Of a DNA stretch of 64,000 bases, positions 22,526 to 34,510 are shown one piece after another (within the stretch, counting starts at the first letter, position 1; each line of letters opens with the position of its first letter). The position numbers and the translations under genes were made by a program. The notes under the pieces are model-generated. The model saw only the letters and a list, made by a program, of their open reading frames with translations. It was not told where the DNA came from and did no database searches. Origin of the DNA: Hydnum rufescens UP504 (lineage: Eukaryota > Basidiomycota > Agaricomycetes > Cantharellales > Hydnaceae); assembly GCA_014904985.1 (NCBI GenBank), contig MU128963.1:28438-92437 (forward strand), in the 5' to 3' direction.

Positions 22526-25500
22526 GAAACCAGCTAAAAGCCCACTTATTAATGTCTACTGCCTAAACACAGCTCATAGCAATCAAATATGTCACACAGC
22601 CCTCAACTTAGCCTCAACTCATGAACAAAACTTTGACATTATCCTCCTTCAAGAACCTTGGTATGGTAGCATAATGAGTGCAGATGACATCTGTGGTGGA
22701 GTCAGCATGCAGGGATGGCAGCCCATAATGCCTACATCACCAGTGCCTGAGGACAGATACCCACAAGTCATGGCTTACATCCATACTGAAGCCAACCTTG
22801 ATATAGTCACCCACTCAGACTTAATTAATGACATAGATATCCAGATACTTGATGTCAGATGCCAGGGTGCCAACCAGCCAATAACCTGACTGGTGAACAT
22901 CTACAACCAGTCAGCAGCAGAGGAGGCAGATGGGTTTTCTGTGGACCATCTATGCAAAGTCGCCTTTGATGAAGACACAGCCACCATTCTCACAGGTGAT
23001 TGGAACCTCCACCACCCAATTTGTCATGCAATGGATGGAAATGGAGATCAACATGCTCAGGACACAGTACTGTGGTTACAGGAGAATGATTTTATGATCT
23101 GCAATCCTCATAACCTCATGACATGGCAATCCAAAAGTGCTGAGTTCCTCTCACCACTCAATCTGACATTTACAAATCAAAGAGCCAATGACATCCATGC
23201 ACTGACAAAATGGTCCATTGAGAAGGAATTCAATGCTGACTCAGATCACTATGCAATATTCTTCTCCATCAAAAATGCTGGGGAGGAGATATCTAATTTG
23301 TCACAAGCTAAGTTCAATTGGAAGCATGTGAACAAACAGACTTTCACTGAAACACTATATAGGGCCATACATGATAATGATGATTATAATGAAGTCTTTG
23401 GGCCACTGTTGACCCATACCATCCACCCAGTAAGCCCACTTCAGCTAGATCATGCAACTAAGTTCCTCCAAGATGCAATGCAGACAGCTGCCCTAGTGGC
23501 TGTCCCAGTCCAGCATGCATCACCTTGAGCAAAGCCATGGTGGACCCCTGAACTTACAGCAGCCCTCAACTCGATATTGGTGGCTCGAATGTCCATTGGC
23601 AACACCCTTTCAATGGGCCAAGAGGTGTCAGATACAGCAAAGAATAATGTCATTCATCTCCATGCAGTTTTCAAGCACCAATACCGCAGGACCAAGGCAA
23701 GCTACTACAACACTCTTGTTGAAGGTGCGATGCCCCAGACTCTCTACTCATTTGCAAAGTGGACATGGGGGTCATGACAACTCATGTCCCCCCCCATTGA
23801 GTGAGGTGTTGGGACAGAACCTGTGGTGAGTCACAAAGATAAATGTGATTCACTAAGGGAAGCACTATTCCCAGTGCCACCTGCCCTGCTGGATGCAAGA
23901 TACCCTGACATGAATGTTTGCAACACTGATATCAAGTGGGTAAAAGTAACAAAATGGGAGGTGCATGACTCAATCTTCAAGGCAGCTCCATTGAATGTGC
24001 CTGACATTAGTGAGATGACAGGCAGGGCCTACCAGTGGGCATGGGAAGTGGCAGAAGAGGAACTCTTCCTCATCTGTATCCTCGCCATCAAGATTGGCCA
24101 CCACCCTGAGCCATTCCACATGTCAATAGCAGTGGCACTGAGGAAACCCAAGAAAGACTTGTACTCTAAGCCCTGCTCATATAGACTGATCCAACTACTA
24201 GAGGTCCTGGGGAAGGCTATTGAGTGTATAGTCGCTCAGCGTATGGCATATCTCGCAGTAAGCCACAAACTTCTATCTACTGATCAATTTGGGGGAGTCC
24301 CAGGGAGCTCAGCAGAGGATGCAGCTCTGGCAGCCATCCATGACATAGAAGTGGCAAGAAATGTTGGTCAGGTCACATTGGTACTTATGTTTGATATCAC
24401 AGGCTTCTTCGACTTCATATCCCACCCACTGCTTCTGACAACAATGAGGGACCTGCACCTCCCCCTCCCTCTCATAAAGTGGACAGCCTCATTCTTAAGT
24501 GATCAACTAAGCTCTATCTGCCTGGATGGGAAATGAGATACCTTGAAAGTCACAGAGACAGGGATCCCCCAAGGGTCATGTGTGTCACCAATCCTGGCAG
24601 CCATATTCATGTCCCCCCTGGCACAGCATATTCAAGAGGCAGTATCACATAACAAAGTCAGTATTGCACTCTGGCATGAGATGAAGAAGAACTCATGCAG
24701 GGAGATCATGACTCCACTCTACGTTGATGATGGAAGGCTTGCAGTGACATCAGATAAGCTGAGTACTAATGCTAAAGTCCTCGCTCTGGGATTTGCTGCA
24801 GCTAGAGAGTGGCTCAGATCACATGGCTTAGCTATGGATGAAGTCAAACAAGAACTACAGCACTACTCATGGTGGACAAGGGGTGAGTCATGCCCCTCAG
24901 TTGTTATATTGACTGAGGACCTGGCAGCTCCAATCATCATCAAGCCCTCTAAACACCTGAAGTGGCTTGGTATCACCTACGACTCTAAGCTAGCATTCAA
25001 TGAGCACATCAGGAGTGTAGTACAGAAGGGAAACCATGCCCTCTCGCTCCTGAAGATGGTGGAAAATTCACTCCATGGACTCCACCAACTCCACTTCCAT
25101 ACTCTATACAATGCATGCATCCTCCCAACCATGACTTTCTGCAGCCCAGTCTGGTACAAAGGATCGAAAACCCATGCATCAGCACTACAAGTTATTCAGA
25201 AGAAGGCTGCATGCATCATCAGCAGAATGTTCAAGACAATGCCTGTAGCTGCCCTAGTGACAGTCTGTTCCCTTGTGCCAATTAGCCTTCAAATGGACTA
25301 TCTGTCAGACCATGCAGTAAACCACTGGAACAAGCTTGACAAGCACAATCTGGTAATTTGCCACCTCCCTATGGCAAAATGGAATGGACAGGAGGCATCC
25401 AACCTGCCTCCCATAGCCCCACCCCAGATAAAGATGAAGAATTGGTGTGCTGATGGGCCAAATGCATATAAACTTGCACTCAATGCAGCCAAACAAGCTG

Positions 25501-26621
25501 AGTGCATGAGATTATGGAAGATGTCACAGTGCATGATCCCTGGCACAGAGAAGATCGAGATATTTTCAGATCCTCCCTGGCACCACTCAGAATGGGACAA
25601 CAACTTAAAAGGTTGCATCTCTCAAGCAATCCTGCCATCAATGAAGGGGAAATCTCTCAAGAAGGAATGGGCAAAGAGGCACAAGAATGAAGCACTTGCC
25701 CACAATCAAGACCCAAGTCAACTAGCTGTATACTCAGATGGATCAATGTTCTTCAAAGACGGGGTCTGCAAAACTGGTCTAGGGGTGGCAGCACACCACC
25801 TTGGCAAGATAATATTTGAATCCTCTGCATCACTAGGAGAACATGTCATAGTCTATGACACAGAGATGGAAGGAATTGCAGTGGCAGCTGAACTCACTCA
25901 AGACTACATCCTATCACTCCCATCCCCTGCCTTGATCAAGTGCATTGATTTTTTCACAGACAATATGGGAGCACTGTACCGAGCATTCAGTGCAAAGCCC
26001 AGGAAAGCACAAAACTGCTCAAGACCCTTCCATAAGGCAGTACTTGAACTACTGGATGCTAACAAAGACCTTGTTATCCTAATGGGGTGGGCAATGGGAC
26101 ACCTCAGTATAAGAGGCAATGAATGTGCAGATGTCCTTGCTAAAAGGGGCAGCAGTGAAGTAGCAGCCCACCCAGAATTTCTCCCACCGTCCCACACTGG
26201 TAGCCTTTGGAAACAAGAGCTATTGGAGTGCTGGATTTGTGAATGGATTACCTCAGCCTGCAACTGCAACTCAGCATTCCACCTTGCCAACAAGTTCAAA
26301 CCAAGCCTTGACCCGACCCCCCTATGCAGCAACCTTGGGCAAAAGACCTTTAGCCAAGTGGTCCAATGCATGACAGGACATGTGCATATAGGGAGCTACT
26401 ATGCAAAATTCATCCTGGACAAAGAAATCAACTGCCCCTGTGGCAAGGACCTACAGACCTGTGAACACGTCCTACAATCATGCATGCTGCATGAGGGTCA
26501 CTGCCACCTACTCGGAGACACCAACCAAGACTGCAACACAGCAAAACTTCTGGGAATGATGGACAGTAATGTATGCCTTGCAGCCTTTATTGAGGCCTTG
26601 GGGGCTTTTTCAAAGACATAA
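22491..26621 (+). pseudogene. LINE ORF2: endonuclease, reverse transcriptase, RNase H
   Basis: A single frame of 1,376 codons. The AP-endonuclease part shows QEPW (about residue 54), GDWNLHHP (169) and SDHYAIFF (251). PWWTPEL leads into RT, with FDITGFFD (634), GIPQGSCVSP and the YVDDG active site (744). RNase H follows with VYSDGSM (1,081), the DTEMEGIAVA acidic residue, FFTDNMGAL and GNECADVLAKRG. A C-terminal CPCGKDLQTCEHVLQSC motif lies near 1,314. The only lesions are five in-frame TGA codons at 22,887, 23,526, 23,775, 23,802 and 24,534. The frame never shifts and there is no TAA or TAG, and several TGAs stand where Arg is expected (before AKPWW, after DGK). This fits C-to-T decay of CGA codons. 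Tad1-like by domain order. Confidence 0.85.
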
Positions 26622-27195
26622 ACCTACACTATCCTAACATTTTCCCACCACCCAAGATGTATAGGTAATGCTGATGCACTAGACATGATATCAGGATGGA
26701 TCTGTTCACTTATCTTTCCTACCATTTTCTCTTCCACCTCCACAACTGAAGGGACCATCTGCCACCACTCTTGCAAGTGCTTGCCCCCTGTCAGCATTCA
26801 TATGTGCAAACAACCTGGCATCCCACCAGGCATGCTGTTTCACTTCAATTAAATCTCTATATGCCTGTCCCTTTTCAATATGTACCCATGGCTCTCTCTC
26901 ATTGTCTTACCCATCTCAGATCACACCCACACACTGTTGAATCTACACCCTCCACTCACCCCCTTCACAATACTCTGATCAAAACATTAGATTAACTCTC
27001 AGGTACTGACTTGTCATGTATTTGGACCATTCTTGGCCCCACAGGAGCCTACTGTGGTATATAAACTAGAATTCCTCCTCCTCCTCCCATTCTCCACACA
27101 GCCACAAGGCTTGCATTCATTGAAGGCCTCTGGATCATCAGATGCTTTTGGTACACCTCCCTAAGCTTAACATACTGGATAATGGCAGTGAGAGG
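26622..27195. other. LINE 3' flank
   Basis: CpG-poor, C/T-rich sequence without a gene. It probably includes the LINE 3' UTR; no poly(A) or short-repeat tail is clear. An array transposon begins at 27,196. Confidence 0.35.
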
Positions 27196-27535
27196 CAGGC
27201 AGGTCAGTCACTTTTCCACATCATATTAGATATAATGAGCATTGCATTTATTATATCTAACTAGATGTTTACACCAGGGGGCCCCCAGGGACCCCTGCCA
27301 TATTATTCATTATTTATTAATTTATTATTATTATTATATTAGTATTTACATCCATAGACCCCATGCCCAAGAAGAGCAGCCAGAGGCTGCTCTTCTTGCA
27401 CAATTGTAGCTAAAGAAAAATACTTACCTGGAATCCACCCCAGTCAGGGCCTGGGTTCCATTTGGGCAATCCCTCAAGGGGGTGTCATTGGCAGTTTTTG
27501 TTTGTGCAGGCCTTTGCAGTTTTTGTTCATGTGGT
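27196..27535 (-). mobile_element. Element H: left end of an array transposon, one unit
   Basis: It begins CAGGCAGGTCAGTCA, matching the TIR of element A. Next come the conserved TTGCATTTAT...TCTAACTAGA block, a GGGGGCCCCCAGGG block, an AT-rich tract (27,300-27,345) and one minus-oriented unit: hairpin AAGAAGAGCAGC/GCTGCTCTTCTT at 27,370-27,403 and a TTACCT (donor complement) near 27,424. The preceding 8 bp are GTGAGAGG; no matching copy is seen in the window. It is cut off by the dispersed repeat at 27,536. Confidence 0.65.
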
Positions 27536-28336
27536 CATGCATGGTATAGAAGAAGGATTGGGAGCTCTGATGACTGTCAAATCAAACTCTGGTTCAGCCA
27601 GTGTGTAGATGGGAGACTGTATTTCTGTTTTTATTCAATGGGCTGGTTCACTCTGATGGTTGATCACTCCCTAACAAGTTGTGTATGATATTCAGTGGAG
27701 GATAAGGTTGTGGTATGGACTAGCTATAGTCAATGATATACTGTGGGATGCTTGTGAAAGGCTTATACATGTTATATTGAACTGTTTACTGCTATTTGTG
27801 TGTGCCTATTTGTTTCCTCCTGGTCAAAATGCAGATTCTAAAGAGGGTTCTAGACTAGTTTAAGCTTGGTTCAGTGTGTCAATGTGTTTCTTTCTTCTTC
27901 TGACTTGACTTTGTTATTACTCACCTTTCCTTGGATGTCCAGCAACTCTAACCTTAGGTCCTGCAACCATCCTTGGCTTAGTATTTTGCGTAGAGGGCTT
28001 CCAGTGACTTAGTCTTAACAACCTTGTATATGACTTAGCTCCAGATGGCTTTAGATCAGTACTCTCTTCAGATGCAAGCAGATTTGTAGACAGTAGTATA
28101 TTCCAGTAGTGAGGAGATGGGGGATACAGGAAAATCTACCAGCTTTTATACCTTTCTGAAGGTGGCTGTGTTTAAAGAATATGACTCACTCCTTGGTGAG
28201 TCATATGCGAGTCATAGGTGAGAACAATAGGGTTGTCAAGGAGGGTGAGTCATTCATAAGGTGGTTGCATGATAGGTGAGTCATTCATAAAGGGGTTGCA
28301 AGGAAGGTGAGTCATTCATAAACAGAACAAAAGGGT
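27536..28336 (+). repeat. Dispersed ~790-bp repeat, copy 1
   Basis: From TGGTATAGAAGAAGGATTGG to CAGAACAAAAGGGT, nearly identical to 53,319-54,098. The right end contains tandem GGTGAGTCATTCATAA motifs. The ends are defined by where the two copies diverge; they are not a clean TG...CA, so a solo LTR is possible but unproven. The 142-codon frame in copy 2 is broken here, so coding is unlikely. Confidence 0.7.
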
Positions 28337-28344
28337 TGCTAGGA

Positions 28345-28812
28345 CACCTCAGTCAGCCACTTAGAGGGGCCTTAATAGGTATGTCAAACTGCATCAAATC
28401 AAAAGCCTAAGAGGCATCAAAATCCTTTGATATCAAATAATTTCAAGAGGGTGACCTTAGGTCAATCCATAAGTCTGCCCATAGGCATTTTGATATCAAA
28501 CTCATATTTGGCTGGGGGTATCAGGGTAGGTCCCAGCAAGCCTGGAATGCCCCCAAGTGGGTCAACAGGCCATATGGGCTTATCGGCGGCTACAATTATT
28601 TACTTATTATTATATTGTTTATTCTCATCGATAATTATTAATATTATATACATATTATCCCCCCGCCCACAAGGGGGGGGGGGGGTTGCACCCAGCAGGG
28701 CCACACCCCACCTGGTGGCCACACTTCGTTTTACCCGCACATTTCATCTGGGGGCCACACACCCCATTCTTGCAGGTGTTCGGTCGGCGGGGTCACGGGT
28801 TGCTTCGTTCAG
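28345..28812 (-). mobile_element. Element C: left end and part of first exon-like block
   Basis: The left terminus reads CACCTCAGTCAGCCA, 13 of 15 identical to element A's left end. It is followed by a TTAGAGGGGCCTTAATAGG region also seen, reversed, at 51,797-51,830. An AT-rich tract (28,590-28,660), a poly-G run and a minus-oriented exon-like block follow. That block ends at GGGTTGCTTCGTTCAG, where element B is inserted, and resumes at 39,151. Confidence 0.55.
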
Positions 28813-28959
28813 CACCACTAGCTGTAGTGCTGATATATCAAACATGGTATGGTACCATGTCTAATTAATATATCAAGCCTGGTAGTCACCATAGGTAACT
28901 TGCCATGGCTGATATATCAGGAGCCCATGCACAAGGTTTCAAAAATCAAACCCGGAATT

Positions 28960-29040
28960 ATGCACTTCACAGGATTTGAACCCATAATGTGTAAATACAT
29001 GAGGAACTCCAGGTGCTCTAGCCAACTAGGTTAACTCATC
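28960..29040 (-). repeat. tRNA-like (SINE-type) sequence
   Basis: The minus strand reads TAACCTAGTTGG, 10 of 12 to the pol III A box TRGCNNAGYNGG. Fifty-one bases after its start comes GGTTCAAATCC, one change (CpG to CpA) from the B box GGTTCGANTCC. A T-arm can pair with wobbles. The acceptor strand GATGAGT has no partner after the B box, so this is not a functional tRNA; a tRNA-derived SINE head or decayed tRNA within element B is likelier. Confidence 0.45.
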
Positions 29041-29214
29041 TTGTACACTATTTGAGTTTTGAACTCCTCTATATACTTAAAGGATTTCTATTGGCGCCAC
29101 AGATATCGTCGGTAATACCAGTATGCGGGGTTACTGCATCAGTCACCAACTGATGTGGGATCAAATACATCCACATATGGATATATTTGGATGGGGGTAT
29201 CGAGATAGGTCCCG

Positions 29215-30224
29215 GCATGTCCCTAAATGGGTCAGCAGGCTATAAGGGCTTATCGGGATAATCACAAGCTTTTATTATTCATCACTAAGAGGCTTCATCA
29301 TCATTATTATTATTATTATTTAGTACTGTTACTACATATCACGGGGGGGCTCGGGTGGATATTCGTACAGGTCCACGAGCCTGGGCTTGTACAGGTCTTT
29401 GTGCTCATGCAGGTTTTGGGTTTCATTCTGGTGGCCCTTGCACATGTCTTTGGCAGCTGTGCGTTCATATTTCGTTTGAGGGCCTCTTCGTGTCCTTGCC
29501 GGGTGGGTTTTTGTGTGGGGACAGTCTAGAATAACGAATAGTGGGTTAGTAAAAAAAAAAACCAGGGGCAGCACCAAAAGAGCAGCTTCTGCTGCTCTTT
29601 TGGTGCCATTGTACAAACTGTGATTAAAAACTTACCCAGTACTACCCCACCCACCGCAGTGGGTGTGGTACCATGCTTTGTCCGTCGTCATGCTGGTTGC
29701 GGTGTTTGGGGGCTGGGCCCCCGGGCGTGGTCTTCAGTGGCTGGGCATTCGTATTTCGTGCAGGGGGTTTTCATGCAGGGAGAGGGACTAGAATAATGAA
29801 TAATATGTTAGTAAAAAAAACCAAAAGTAGCACCAAAAGAGAAGCTTGTGCTCCTCTTTTGGTGCCATTGTATATGCTATAAGGAAGAACTTACCAGAGA
29901 TTACCACACACCTGCTGCAGCGGTGTGTGGTATCGTGCTTGACCTCTCGTCGCGTAGGTTGTGGGCATTGAGGTGCTGGGTGCTCGGCGGTGTTCGGCGG
30001 CTGTGCGTCATGTGTGTGGGGCCTCATTGGTCTTCTCATTGGGTGGACTTTGGTGCGGGTGGGGGTAATCTACAATAAGGAATGATAGGTTAGTTAAAAA
30101 AACGAGAGGCAGCACCAAAAGAGCAGCCTCTGCTGCTCTTTTGGTGCCGTTGTACACATCATAATAAAAAAACTCACTGGATTTTACCACACCCGCCGCA
30201 GCAGTGTGTGGTGCCGTATTTAAG
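29215..30224 (-). repeat. Element B minus-oriented unit array, first part (3 units)
   Basis: After the GGGCTTATCGGGATAAT internal block and an AT-rich tract (29,270-29,330) come three units read on the minus strand. The intron-like hairpins are at about 29,562-29,604, 29,827-29,869 and 30,100-30,148 (CACCAAAAGAGCAGC type). Each is preceded on + by an acceptor complement (CTAGAATAA) and followed by a donor complement (ACTTACC or ACTCAC) and the ACCACAC...GTGTGGT hairpin. The third exon-like block is interrupted by element A at the TSD TCATTGTG and resumes at 34,680. Confidence 0.75.
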
Positions 30225-30599
30225 TCATTGTGCAGCACAGTCAGCCACAAATGTAGGTCTAGTTAGATATTATGAGCCTTGCATTTATATAGTCTAACTA
30301 GAGGTTTTGATGCTGGGGCCCCTGGGGCCGGCTAACCTGATTTCCGTGATTCAGGCAGGGGCCCCCAGGGGCCCCTGTGTGGGACTTAGAATGGCCACAG
30401 AACCTCAATATATTGGGTTCGGCATTTTCTTCAGTCACCTAATCTCAGACTGGCACAGTGGAGCATATGCGCTTATCAGGGATAATATGTTCCATTTATA
30501 ATTACTTATTTATTTATTATCACTGCATTCAGCAGTTCTGTGTTTCATTCTTACTGAGTTGTTTATTATTTATTTATTTATTTAAAAATTCACCACACC

Positions 30600-32337
30600 C
30601 ACTGGGGTGTGGTACCGTCTGTAGAAATCCAAGAAAAAAAAACCTATCTAGTAGCACCACACACCCGCTTGGGTGGGTGTGTGGTACCGGGGGCATGGCC
30701 TTCACCGTTGAGCGGGTCATTTGGACGGGCGGGTTGCTGTCGGGGTGGGTCGTCGTTTTGGGCGCTCCGGCTTAGATCCTACAATAATAGCATACGTTAG
30801 TAAAAAAAATTCGAAGGCACGCAAAAGGAGCAGCTTGCACTGCTCCTTTTGTGTCACTGTACATATAGAAATTCAAAAAAAAAATAACTAGTAGCACCAC
30901 ACACCCGCCCAAGCGGGTGTGTGGTACCGGGGCATGGCCCTCACCGTTGGGCGGGCCATTTGGACGGGCAGGTTGCTGTTGGGGTGGGTCGTCATTTCGG
31001 GCACTCCGGTTTGGATCCTACAATAATAGTATATGTTAGTAAAAAAATTCGAAGGCACGCAAAAGGAGCAGCTTGCGCTGCTCCTTTTGCGTCGTTGTAC
31101 GTATAGAAATTCAAAAAAAAAATACCTTGTAGTACCACACACCCACCAAAGTGGGTGTGTGGTACTCGGTTGTACTGCGGTCGGGCGTTGGGTTTTGCAT
31201 ACGTCGTTATTTGGGTGGGTGGTCCGTTTCTGGGGTTTCTGTTCTTGCGGGTTTTGTTTCGCGGGTGGGTTGCCGTTCTCGCGGCGGGTCGTGGTCTTGA
31301 TTAGGAGTCGGTGGGGGTTATGGGTTCAGATGACAACCTAAGATAATAAATGATACGTTAGTAAAAAATAAAAAGAAAGCTACGCCAAAGGAGCAGCGTA
31401 TGCTGCTCCCTTGGCGTACATAAAGGTGGGGGGGGGGGGTACTCACCTTGAGATTGCCACACACCCGCCGAAGCGGGTGTGGTTCGTCTGGGGGTTCCGC
31501 GGTTGGTCTGGTGGGTGTTCCTTGGCCGGTCGTATTTGGGGTTTTCGTTTGGCGGGGGCGTTGTCATTTCCACGCAGGGGGGGGGTTCGTTTGGCGAGTC
31601 TTCATGTCAGGCGATAACCTAGAATAATAAATATGTTAGTTAAAAATTCAAACCAGCGCAAAAAGAGCAGCAGTGCTGCTCTTTTTGCGCCGCTGTGGGT
31701 ACCCAATGGTACTTACCTTCTATAGAACCACACACCCCCCATAGTGGGTGTGTGGTTCATACGGGTTGTGGCGTCGTCTCGTGTCTTCGTTTGGCGTGTC
31801 GTCATTGGTGGCCTTCGCTTTGTGGGCGGGTTATCATTTCGGGGGGGACTCATTTCACCGGTCTTCATTTCTGGCAGTCTAGAATAAAGGATGTATTAGT
31901 TAAAAAAAATTAAAGCCAGCGCAAAAAGAGCAGCATTTGCTGCTCTTTTTGCGCCGTAGGGGGTGCACTTATCTTATATAGAACAACACACCCACCGTAG
32001 CGGGTGTGCGGTTCGCGTGGCCACTGTGGCAGTGCATGGCCACCTCTCGTGTTTTCGTTTGGCTCGGTTTCGTTTCGCATGTTGCCGCTGGGGCCCCTGG
32101 CCGATCGGGTCCCGTTTGGGGGGGTTCATTTGATGCTATGCCATGACCTAGAATTAATTAAAAGGTGTCAGTAAAGAAATTCAAAGTAGTGCAAAAAGAG
32201 CAGCTTTCGCTGCTCTTTTTGCGCCGTTGGATCTACTACAGTAAAAAGAAAAACTTACCTTGAATGACCACACCCGCTGCTGCGGGTGCGTGGTCATTGG
32301 CCTGCGTTTCTAGGCGGTGGCCCGTTTGGTGGGTAAG
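30600..32337 (-). repeat. Element A minus-oriented array (6 intron-like units)
   Basis: The intron-like hairpins are at about 30,817-30,857, 31,057-31,092, 31,381-31,415, 31,653-31,692, 31,917-31,955 and 32,190-32,223. On the minus strand each unit has the exon-end hairpin, a GTAAGT or GTGAGT donor (seen as ACTTACC or ACTCACC), a 16-bp stem with a 4-nt loop, CTAAC, and TTCTAGG. The hairpin at 31,057-31,092 is perfect (ACGCAAAAGGAGCAGC, loop TTGC). Some donors are decayed (for example near 30,640 and 31,125). Confidence 0.8.
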
Positions 32338-32693
32338 AGACGCAACTCAACTCCGGCAATTGCCAGCATGCAAAGAGCGCCCAAGTGCCGGCACTACAAG
32401 CACAATACATATTAATAGGAAGTATCTAGGAAAAAAATAAAGACTATATAGCGACTATTTTGGCAAAAAAAAGAAAAGGATGATGATAATAAGCAAGAGC
32501 CCAATGTAGGCATGACATGCCTACATTGGGCTCTTGCTTATTATCATCATCCTTTTCTTTTTTTTTGCCAAAATAGTCGCTATATAGTCTTTATTTTTTT
32601 CCTAGATACTTCCTATTAATATGTATTGTGCTTGTAGTGCCGGCACTTGGGCGCTCTTTGCATGCCGGCAATTGCCAGCATTGAGTCTGCGTC
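32338..32693. repeat. Central near-perfect palindrome of element A
   Basis: About 178 bp on each side pair around position 32,515 (GTAGGCATG-A-CATGCCTAC). Each arm contains GACTATATAG, a TATA-like motif facing outward, and CAAGTGCCGGCACT and CGGCAATTGCC blocks at its outer edge. Both unit arrays point away from it, so it is in the position of a shared divergent promoter. That role is inference. Such a palindrome would extrude a cruciform or be prone to deletion. Confidence 0.85.
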
Positions 32694-34430
32694 TTTCTTA
32701 CAACTACCACAACACCCGCCTGGAAAGGCAAGCAAACGACCACACACCTGCCGTCGCAGGTGTGTGGTCACAAGGTGAGTTTCCTTATCAGTAGATACAA
32801 CGGCGCAAAAAGAGCAGCGAAAGCTGCTCTTTTTGCGCTGCTTTGAATACTTTTACTAACTGCTTATTTATTCTTCCAGATCGTGGCGTCCGACAAAACC
32901 CCGCGAAATGACAAGGGCCCAAATGGCGATATGGCAAACGGTAACGCGCCAAACGACAATGCGTCAAATGAGCACGCGACAGACACCAACGCGTCAAACG
33001 AGCACGCGAAAGACGCCAACGTGTCAAACGAGCACGCGACAGACGCCAACGCGTCAAATGAGCACACAACAGACGAGAATGCGCCCAATGTATGGCCCCA
33101 GGAACCACACACCCGCTGCGGTGGGTGTGTGGTACTACAAGATGAGTTTGTTTTAAATTTAAAGTTTATGGCGCAAGAAGAGCAGCGTAAGCTGCTCTTC
33201 TTGCGCTGCTTCAATTTTCAACTAACAACATCTTATTTCTCTAGATCTTGGACTTGAACCCAGTGAACCCCCGACCTCAAACCCGAGCCAAACCCTGCGA
33301 CCCCAAACCCCGCGACTCCAAAGCCGCCGAACGAAGGCTCGCAAGCCAAACCCCGTGACTTCAAACCCGAGTCAAACCCCGTGACCCCAAACCCGGGCCA
33401 AATCCCACGACCCCAAACCCGAGCCAAACCCCACGACTCCAAGGCCGCCGAACGAAGGCCCGCAAGCCAAACCCCGCGAACCGAAACGCGACCAACGTGA
33501 CCACGACAGACGACAATGTGCCCAACGAGTGGCCTCACGAGCCGCACACCCGCTACAGTGGGAGTGCGGCTCTCTATAGAAGGTGAGTCCCCCCAGTGCA
33601 TACACCCGCGCAAAAAGAGCAGCGAAAGCTGCTCTTTTTGCACTGGTTTTAATATTTAACTAATCTAATATTTTATTCTATGTCCTGAAGGTGAAAACCC
33701 GCCGAACGCGAGCCAGGGAGATGCCAAAGGACCCACCCCCCCTTCCCATATAACACAACAAAGAAAACCACGAAAACGCGACCAGCGCGACCACGACAGA
33801 CGACAACGCGCGCAGCGAACGGCAGCACGAACCACACCGCTACGGCGGGTGTGGTTCTATATAAGGTGAGTCCCCCCCAATATATACAGCGGCGCAAAAA
33901 GAGCAGCGTAAGCTGCTCTTTTTGCGCTGCCTTTACTTCTTTACTGACCGACTTTTTTTTTCTATTAGGTCTTCACCTTTCACGCGAGCGAATACCAATG
34001 CGAGAACCCCCACGACCCCGCATATCAAAACCCGGCCGACCATACATGGGGAATATAAAGTACCACACCTGCCGCCGTGGGTGTGGTACTACAAGGTGAG
34101 CTTTTTTTATTAATCCTGCGGTGCAAGAAGAGCAGCATAAGCTGCTCTTCTTGCGAAGCTTTATTGTCTAACATATTTTTTTTTTTCCCTAGATCTTGGA
34201 CTCAAATCCGCATGAACCCCCGACCCCAAACCCGCCAAACGAACACCCGGCAAATGAAGATCTGGCGAGCCGAACCCCGCGACCCACCCCATGACCCCGA
34301 ACCCGCTGAGCTGAACCCCGCGACCCCAAACCCGGGAACCAAGCCAAACCCCCCTACATGAAGGTGAGGTTTTTTCTTTGGCTGTGATCGCGCAAGAAGA
34401 GCAGCCTCTGGCTGTTCTTCTTGGGTGCAT
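32694..34430 (+). repeat. Element A plus-oriented array (6 intron-like units)
   Basis: Intron hairpins at 32,803-32,838, 33,169-33,206, 33,607-33,642, 33,890-33,928, 34,123-34,154 and about 34,390-34,422. Donors are AAGGTGAGT in most units; at 33,142 it has decayed to ATGAGT. Branch-like sites are CTAAC or CTGAC, and acceptors TTCTAG or ATTAG, followed by GTC or ATC. Exon-like blocks are about 150-340 nt, A/C-rich and T-poor. The one at 32,880-33,141 encodes a repeated NASNEHATDA-like peptide. Exon lengths (262, 338) are not multiples of three. Confidence 0.8.
32775..32879 (+). other. Reference intron-like unit (105 nt)
   Basis: The best-preserved example. The donor AAG|GTGAGT is at 32,775. 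A perfect 16-bp stem GCGCAAAAAGAGCAGC (32,803-32,818) with a GAAA tetraloop and its complement (32,823-32,838) follows. Then come ACTAAC (32,855-32,860), a pyrimidine-rich stretch and acceptor TTCCAG ending at 32,879. Just upstream, at 32,738-32,769, is the exon-end hairpin GACCACACACCTGC/GCAGGTGTGTGGTC with loop CGTC. All signals fit a fungal spliceosomal intron; splicing itself is not shown. Confidence 0.75.
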
Positions 34431-34454
34431 GGGTGAGCCCCACTGGGCGAGCCT

Positions 34455-34510
34455 ATCATTGTATATAATAATAGTAGTAGTAATAATAATAATAATAAAT
34501 AAATAAATAA
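34455..34510. repeat. AT-rich trinucleotide/tetranucleotide tract near element A right end
   Basis: ATAATAGTAGTAGTAATAAT grading into AATAAATAAATAAT. Equivalent tracts lie near the ends of the other family members (27,300, 28,590, 29,290, 30,495, 39,715, 42,410, 48,280, 56,320), always between terminus and array. Confidence 0.8.

Larger units (their letters stand above)
19854..26621 (+). mobile_element. Tad1-like LINE (ORF1 + APE-RT-RNase H ORF2)
   Basis: The domain order is complete for a Tad1-type non-LTR retrotransposon: gag-like ORF1 with CCHC knuckles, then ORF2 with AP-endonuclease, reverse transcriptase, RNase H and a C-terminal Cys/His motif. Bounds given are those of the coding region; UTRs and target duplications were not resolved. 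It is inactivated by a 676-bp insertion in ORF1, one or more ORF1 frameshifts, and five TGA codons in ORF2. CpG is strongly depleted across the whole element. Confidence 0.85.

Noticed and set aside
28960..29040. Functional tRNA gene
   Set aside because: The A-box position has no pairable 3' acceptor strand and the B box has a CpG-type change. Kept only as a tRNA-like repeat.
32803..32850. Intrinsic terminators (GC stem followed by T run)
   Set aside because: The T run is part of the stem on its 3' side and a branch-like site and acceptor follow. Bacterial terminators are out of place in this genome.
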